Assembly (NCBI GenBank): GCA_963966185.1
Contig: CAWZYM010000297.1
Location: 196,001 to 260,000, forward strand
Direction: 5' to 3'
Source of the DNA: Rhabditoides inermis
Taxonomy: Eukaryota > Nematoda > Chromadorea > Rhabditida > Rhabditidae
DNA: 64,000 nucleotides
In this document: piece by piece, positions 58,063 to 64,000 of the stretch
How the letters are laid out: each line of letters begins with the position of its first letter
How positions within the stretch are numbered: the stretch's first letter is position 1
Made by a program: the position numbers and the translations under genes
Notes under the pieces: model-generated
Database searches by the model: none
The model's input: the letters and a program-made list of their open reading frames with translations, nothing else
Told to the model about the DNA's origin: nothing

Positions 58063-60057
58063 ATGAAGACGAGTGTTCTATTTCTATCTGCGCTCTTCGC
58101 TGTTTTCGCTCTATCGGAAGCTCGCGTGCACCACAAACTGAGAGGAGTGAGTTTCACTTTTTTGTTACTTTGCTATTTACTATCCACTCTCCATAGTACC
58201 ATAGTAACTGTCATTCAGTGTCATTCCTCATTCATCTCGTTTTTTGGCTTCTATTGTTTCACGAAATTTGCGCTATCGCTCTCATGCCAGATGCATATGC
58301 AAAAAAAGCGTGATCCTTTCATAATCCTTCACCAGTCTCTCTGTTTTTTCTGTTTCTCTGTCTCTCTGTCTCTCTGTCTCTCTGTCTCTTTTACCAAGTT
58401 CACAGTACACATCCGTATTTCTTTCAACTTCTTTAGACGCACATTCGTCAGAGTTTACTCAAAAACGTGTCGCTTTCTTTTCACCGTCTCACCTACTCAT
58501 ATTTCTCCTCGGCTCGATTACAGTACCCGTTCGTTTGCTCGCCCTTTCGATCATTCGAACCATGATGAAAGGGATACTGTATCCAGTATGATGAAATCGT
58601 TTTGATAGAGTACAGAGAATCTAGAATCTAGAAATATCTAGATATGTCTAGTCAACAAGCGGCGGAAGTGTGACCATTACACAAGAATGCGAGGGCAAAC
58701 ACCTTTGCTTTGCGCGTAACCTGAGAAGGTGAGAGGAGGAGGAGGAGTTGCCTGCTCCTTCTCTCTTCTGCTCCTTCTCCATGTGTGTGTGTGTTTGTTT
58801 TCGATAACACGCAAACACATATTGAATCATTTCACTCGATTGCAAAACAAAAATCGCTCAGCGACCCATGGAAAAAGTCTCTTTTTTTTGAGAGAGAGAG
58901 AAAGAGAGACCAAATTTCTGAACTCACTCCTCACATTTTATAGATGATATGCGAGGTTTTATGAATCAATTTCGCACACACGTGTGCAGTGAACACGGAG
59001 AGTACAAGGAGAAGGAGAGAAGAAGACTTGTAACCAGACCACGCAATAATAACTTGGCTAGCCTACAGATCCAGTTTTTCCTAATATAGAAAGGTGTGTA
59101 TTGCGTATTGACTATGTGCGACTTTTGAGCAAAAACACCACGAAACTCCCTAACACAGTGTTATGACAAAAAGTAAACAGTGAAAGTAACAACACGTCTT
59201 TTCAGAGACATCGCCACTCGCTTCCCAACTATCCGGAGAGAAAGGAGGACAACGAGAAACACTGCGGACGGTACGAAGATTACTGTACTTAGAATAAGTA
59301 TACTGTATTCTTACCGCCTTTCCAGTTTCGAGCACCACGTCATCTGTGGACCCGAGAAGCACTGCGACAAGAGCTGCGACAATCTCTACAGGTAATTAAA
59401 AACATAATCTTTGATTTCTTGGCGTGCGCACCTCGTAAAAAGTTTCAACGCTTGGGTTATCTCGACTGTTTTCGCATCCTCATGTCTATGGTATCAGTAT
59501 CAGCCGTAAAAATAGGAAATCACGGTTATGAAAACCGAGAGATCGAGACTTATCGGCGCACCACAGGGTCGCTGCGATAACTCAGGATTCTCCCTTCTCA
59601 CTCAAAGGGGCAATCACTTTATCAATTATCACTTAATCCATTATTCCAACGCGAACTCCATTTTCCGTTCCCTACTTTACCAAATTCCTTGCTCTGTCGG
59701 TTGGCAGCGGTACAATCAAAGAGGAGAAATCTTATCGCAAAAGCAGAAGGCGAAAGACACGTTTTGCAGTAATTTATAATCCGTTCTGCGGGAAAAAAAA
59801 CACGTGGCACCATATGGTTGAAAACAAGAAACTCATGACCGATCAAGTTTAAAATGAATAAATCAATTTCCAGCCCTCCGTACTGTTCGCCTCCCGATGT
59901 ATCCAACCCCAAGTGCTACTTTCCGCGCTGTCTCTGCAACGAGGTATCGATCGGTTATCGATCGGCTATCGATCGACCGGTTTCAGGGATTCGTGCGGGC
60001 TCCCGACGGTCACTGTATTCGCCCCAGCAAGTGTCCCGACCGCTACGCTGAACCGGT
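58063..60057 (+). CDS. Secreted TIL-domain (trypsin inhibitor-like) cysteine-rich protein
   Basis: Exons 58063-58146, 59206-59270, 59326-59391, 59874-59943 and 59987-60057 are in phase. The ATG directly follows CGTTTTCAG. The signal peptide is MKTSVLFLSALFAVFALSEA. After a short basic region the ten cysteines of a TIL domain appear: HCGRFEHHVICGPEKHCDKS, then CDNLYSPPYCSPP, NPKCYFPRCLCNEGFV and DGHCIRPSKCPD. TIL proteins inhibit serine proteases or act as cysteine-rich extracellular modules. After CPDRYAEP the frame either splices at GTATGC (60058) to exon 60724 in phase, or reads on to a stop near 60301; the true C-terminus is unclear. The first intron is about 1.06 kb. Confidence 0.85.
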
Positions 60058-60735
60058 ATGCGTACTTGTTTACTCTCACAGTACTGTACCCAAAGGGTGG
60101 AAGGGCGGAGGAATTTCCAAAGCGGCCGCGCATAACTCACCGTATTTCATTCGATTAGTGGTGGCAGGCAGCTCATTTATCCCCGATTCAAAACGACCTC
60201 CCTCTATTCATCCCCAGCCACAGCAGTCGGCAGCCGAATGCACTGATTTATGGAAATGTGCGAGGGGGCGAGTCAAATTATCCCACTCCCGAATAGAATA
60301 GCAAATACGTTTCACTCCGTACAAAAAGCACTGAGCTGTAAAAGGTTTATCGGCGAATTGTAAATCGCAACGCTTTGATTGAGCGGCATTTGATTACGGC
60401 TGTTTGATTAATTATCGTTTTTTTTTGGGGGGGGGGGAAAAAGGCTGTAAAAGAGTGATAGAGCTGTCAACGGTCAACGCATCTGGGCATGCAGTTTTAT
60501 CGAGGATGCATTGCAACAAAGAGAGAAAGAGAGAGAGAGAGAGAGAGATTCGGGAGCGAGATGGGACATGTGTGAGATGGGACCAATAAATGTCAAATGC
60601 CAATGATCAAAATGAATCATGTGTAGTATCAAAATTCAAAAAGTATAACACAAGACACAAGGTGTACATATAAATGACTCAACAACATGAAAAAAACTAG
60701 AGGAACACATCTCTGTCATTCAGTCTGCGGATGCG

Positions 60736-61035
60736 ATGGCGGACGGAGTGGAAGAGGTGATCGTCAAGTTCCGTCCACTCCACCACCGTCGAAGGAGCCA
60801 TCGGAGGAAGACGACCTACTTCTGGTAGACCAGCAAGGGCACTCCTGCTAGATCGGTAGATCGACTGTCGCCTCACTCACCCGATCTACCCGCCTACGCT
60901 AACTGCGGTAGATCCACTGATCTACTACCACCTACTTTGTCGCATATACAGCTTTGTATGTTCTAATGACTCTTCCATTGTTCGCCACCGCGCCTTGTTG
61001 TATCCGATGCCCTAACACCCCGTGAAGCTTTACTC

Positions 61036-61074
<39 letters not shown>

Positions 61075-61240
61075 CACCCTCCCTCTGCTCCCTTTCAGTC
61101 GAACAGAAGATGGAGCAATGGAATGCTTCGACGTCCCAGACCTTCGCTATATCCTCAATCACTACGACTTCTATCTTGATCAGATGATAGACGCTCCCGA
61201 TAACCAAGTGTTCACCATAGAAAGTGTTCCAGTGTTGTAG
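60736..61240 (+). CDS. Small two-exon hypothetical gene (or last exons of the TIL gene)
   Basis: ATG 60736 (MADGVEEVIVKFRPLHHRRR) is in an exon that starts after ATTCAG at 60724 and ends at 60824 (GTAGAC donor). It joins in phase to 61099-61240 after a (CT)n tract and CTTTCAG. The second exon reads ECFDVPDLRYILNHYDFYLD and ends IESVPVL and TAG; 76 codons in total. AATAAA lies at 61345-61350. Exon 60724-60824 is also in phase with the TIL exon ending 60057, so both could be the TIL gene 3' end. Function unknown. Confidence 0.5.
61038..61072 (+). repeat. (CT)n microsatellite before an acceptor
   Basis: About 35 bases of CT shortly upstream of the acceptor CTTTCAG at 61098. Confidence 0.93.
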
Positions 61241-61544
61241 TTTGTGTTTTGTAGTTGATAGTGTCAATTACTCTGTTTCTGTAACATACAACGCCGCATA
61301 TTATCTCACAACCGCAATTGTCCGAACCAATTTGTAAAGTCATCAATAAACTCGTCTTTATTAATGTTAGTACGCAGTACGAACAGTCTTGTCTAGTGTA
61401 AGACAATAAATCAATAATCAATCAATCAATAATCAATTGATATGGCGAATCAACTGGAGAGTCTCTCTGTGAAGAGGTACGCTCGAAGCATACTTCTGAT
61501 CACTTGATCCAGAATGTTGCTCATCTAAAATGGCTCGCAGATGA

Positions 61545-61612
61545 TAGAGAGAGAGAGAGATAGAGAAAGAGAGAGAGAGAGAGGGAGGGAGGGAGGGAGA
61601 GAGAGGGGGGAT
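61545..61612 (+). repeat. (GA)n and GGGA microsatellite
   Basis: GA repeats with GGGA units, just downstream (on the minus strand) of the exon ending at 61633, i.e. a CT-type tract on that gene's sense strand. Confidence 0.92.
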
Positions 61613-61632
61613 TATGATGTGCCTTCACTCAC

Positions 61633-63958
61633 CTCATCAGTGATGGTTGATATGATGAAATCGCCGTATTCGGCAAACACCATTTCCACGCGTTTCTTGC
61701 GCTCGTTGCGACCTGACAATGCTTTGCGTACACACTATTGTCATAATCTCAATATGTAGAAAAAATCGGAAAAAGTCAAATAGCTCACCAATCCGACTTT
61801 CTTTCATTGCGGCGAGATGAGCGATCGTGTAGTGCGTCTGTAAATGGATTGAATTACCTACTAATATATACAGTTTCAATACGTATAGTGAGCCCGCCAA
61901 TGAGTTCCACTCTTTTCACGAGAGACATTAGGGTTGTTAGACAAAGATCAACACTCATTGAAAGATGGTTTCATTTTGACAAAAAAACATTGCGTGGATA
62001 CCGAGAGTCGTAACCGCGGCCGCCTCTTGCCAAGCGAGAACGTTACCACTGCGCCACGCGGACATGTAGGAGACACAGCGAAATTGATATATGAACGCCA
62101 AAGAAAGTCTACATCGCTCTTGTCTTACGGTGCCAATCAGAGCACGATTTTTTTGCTCGGAAAATGCTGAGCTAGTTTCGCGCTTAAAGTGACAATTTCA
62201 CTTAAAAATGATATAACACCGATAAAAAGTTAATGGAAACATCAATTAACATGCCTAAAAACTAGAATTTTTTTCATGATTTTAAACTGTTTTTGCCCAG
62301 AAAAATAGTTGATTTTGAATGCTTTGTGGGTAAAAAGTGTGGTTACATCACAGTTGAGTGTCTAAAACGCCTTGAATGACGGGAATTGTGAAATAAAATT
62401 TTCATATGAAATTCAGTTTCTAGCATAAACTTAAGTCGTAGAAGTTGAACACATCCCTATGTGATACGCATCTTGAGTTCAATAGTTATAGCTAAAATTC
62501 GTAAAGCGCGCCAATTCAAAAATCAATTTTTTTCCGATTGCTGATCAATAAAATTGACAGTTGTTAGTAAGTTGTAAGTGTGTTTTTTTTCAATTGGTTT
62601 TGTGCACCCATCACTAATTGATACATATTCACTGTAATCACTCGAGAATGAAACGTAATTAGTAATTGTTCTAAAAACAAATGAATAAACCTTTGTCATG
62701 ATGTCTATCATCCTCTCATCTTCTGCCAGGCGACGCAGAAACGACTCGGCCTGGAAACAGTCTCTCCATCTCTCTCCCCCTCTCTCTCCCTTTCTCGTTA
62801 TTTGTTTTGTTTTCTGAATCAAAAATGGATAAGATGAAAATGAAAATGGATGTACCAGGGGAACTCCTCGTTCCACTCCGCCTCACCTTGTAGTTGTTGT
62901 ACGAGTACTGCACCTCCGATCGCAGTGTGCTCACCAGAATGTCCAGTTCGTTTACCTAGAAAAAAACATTTAAAATTATCCATGAAACCTAGTGTGATCT
63001 TTTCCGCTTTTCATTCATTTATAGTGGGTCCCCCGTTTTCGAGGGCCAGCAATTATCTCGTGCGCGAGAAATGACGCAGACAGAGGGAAGGAATTATGTA
63101 AATGCGCCTCTTTCCTCCGATAGCAATCGAAAAGTATGAAATTACGGTACTTGCGAGAACAAAAGTGCTCTCTGAGAATTGTAGAGGGGGTCTAGGACCA
63201 TCTACTGACAAGGTTTGAGTCGTTTTCGACAAACCACTGTGAAGTTATTTAGCGAAGTATGTATACACAAAGGGAGAACTCCTACTCAACAATATGCGAT
63301 ACTCCGAATGAAGACCCAAATAAGTCCCTATAAGTAATCTAACAACACTGGTTCTTGATATCGTTAGATTAGAATTCGAGAATTCCTTCATTAGAATTCG
63401 AGATATGACTCTCATCTCTCATGTAATTAACATTGTGCTAATTATCTGTATTCTAAGAAACCTTATTCAAAATACCTTTCCGGGATTTGTATAAAACCAT
63501 CCAGAAACATCATATCAATACTATTTCGTTATGTCTGAACAGAGTTATTTCAATCCCTAGATAGAAGAATACTGTAGGGAGCGGGCTAGTTTTCCGATCA
63601 TTACCATAACACATTTCGGTCAACCGACACCGGTCAATCAATCTGGATGGTGCGCAACGGACTCGAAAGTAGACACGGTGAGGTTCTGATATGCGTCTGT
63701 GCATAATAAATAGAATGACGAAAATCCCTTGCTGGCCCTCGAAAAGAGGGGACTCACTATATTTGCCTAGAGCGAACTCACCACTTACAACAACTACATA
63801 CACTAATTTGCTAAGACTAACATGTAAGACCTTCAAAATGAGCAAACCTTCCTGGCGAGTGTGAGTTTGGGCATGCTGTATATGGCCATGAACTGGGCGA
63901 CGACGTCGTAGGTGGCATTGACGAGGAACAGCGGCTTCGGAGCGGGTTCCAGAGAGAC
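61633..63958 (-). CDS. Unidentified gene, 3' exons (5' end outside window)
   Basis: Five phase-consistent minus-strand exons: 63958-63848 (VSLEPAPKPLFLVNATYDVV, AQFMAIYSMPKLTLARK), 62955-62887 (VNELDILVSTLRSEVQYSYN), 62750-62691 (AESFLRRLAEDERMIDIMTK), 61837-61789 (THYTIAHLAAMKESRI) and 61712-61633 (RNERKKRVEMVFAEYGDFII). More exons must lie upstream of 64000 and probably one downstream of 61633. The composition is helical and soluble, with no membrane segment or signature I can name; it could be a tethering- or scaffold-type helical protein, but that is a guess. The first intron visible hosts a MITE (63020-63762), the third a tRNA-like SINE. Confidence 0.6.
61991..62061 (-). repeat. tRNA-like SINE or degenerate tRNA, second copy
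   Basis: On the minus strand: GTCCGCGTGGCGCAGTGG, then TAACGTTCTCGCTTGGCAAG and CGGTTACGACT. It shares the A-box region and anticodon-stem strings with 39710-39781; stems are imperfect and the acceptor arm does not close. Confidence 0.6.
62070..62690. other. Intron of the unidentified minus-strand gene, AT-rich, no exon seen
   Basis: No splice-supported exon between 61838 and 62690 apart from the tRNA-like element. Confidence 0.5.
63020..63762. mobile_element. MITE, second member of the AGTGGGTCCCCC family
   Basis: Left end ATAGTGGGTCCCCCGTTTTC followed by GAGGGCCAGCAA; right end is the complement ending GGGGACTCACTATA. Both also share GAGAAATGACGCAGACA just inside the left end with the copy at 33589. 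No transposase. Confidence 0.8.
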
Positions 63959-64000
63959 CTGCGAGGAGGTGGACACAGTGCCACACATATAAAAGGAAAC

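Overview
The window is nuclear DNA of a free-living-type (clade V, rhabditid or diplogastrid) nematode. The evidence is three major sperm protein (MSP) genes, short AG-ended introns, start codons placed just after TTTCAG acceptors as expected for spliced-leader trans-splicing, a TIL-type inhibitor, and nematode orthologues of SMC2 (mix-1), CDC20 (fzy-1), CstF50 (cpf-1), CstF77 (suf-1) and RPL26. The species is not determinable by eye. Nothing prokaryotic is present. Gene symbols follow C. elegans usage by orthology.

Layout. 1-166 is the 3' end of an MSP gene. 645-7461 is a mosaic of two direct units. Each unit reads, on the minus strand, mix-1 3' end, then an unrecognised gene (X2 or X1), then exons copied from fzy-1. 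A LINE fragment sits between the units. 7151-22826 (minus) is mix-1/SMC2. A 6.5-kb intron within its hinge contains a complete KCTD-type BTB gene on the opposite strand (15307-18240). A divergent promoter of about 0.6 kb with two E2F-like sites separates mix-1 from fzy-1 (23446-26525, plus). Next comes a DNA-binding-like gene (26886-29867) whose introns hold a tRNA-Met and an antisense MSP gene, then a four-membrane-segment protein (30322-31489).

31.5-40.8 kb is gene-poor. It holds two large palindromes, MITEs, dispersed copies of a Lys/Ser-rich exon, a tRNA-like SINE, a small Cys-rich secreted protein and short unidentified coding fragments. 40828-44820 (minus) is PIGG (GPI ethanolamine phosphate transferase 2). 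Divergent from it is an acidic secreted protein (45360-46467).

46.7-55.8 kb carries cpf-1 (minus), rpl-26 (plus) and suf-1 (plus), so two subunits of the cleavage stimulation factor are near neighbours. A third MSP gene lies antisense in a suf-1 intron. 58-61 kb has a TIL-domain secreted protein and a small hypothetical gene. 61.6-64 kb is the 3' part of an unidentified minus-strand gene with a MITE in one intron.

How the genes relate: mix-1 and fzy-1 are both mitotic genes sharing one E2F-type promoter region; cpf-1 and suf-1 encode partners in mRNA 3'-end processing; MSP copies sit antisense in introns of two other genes and carry their own conserved upstream block. All exon models were made by eye from splice sites and reading-frame phase; the ones quoted with exact lengths close in frame.
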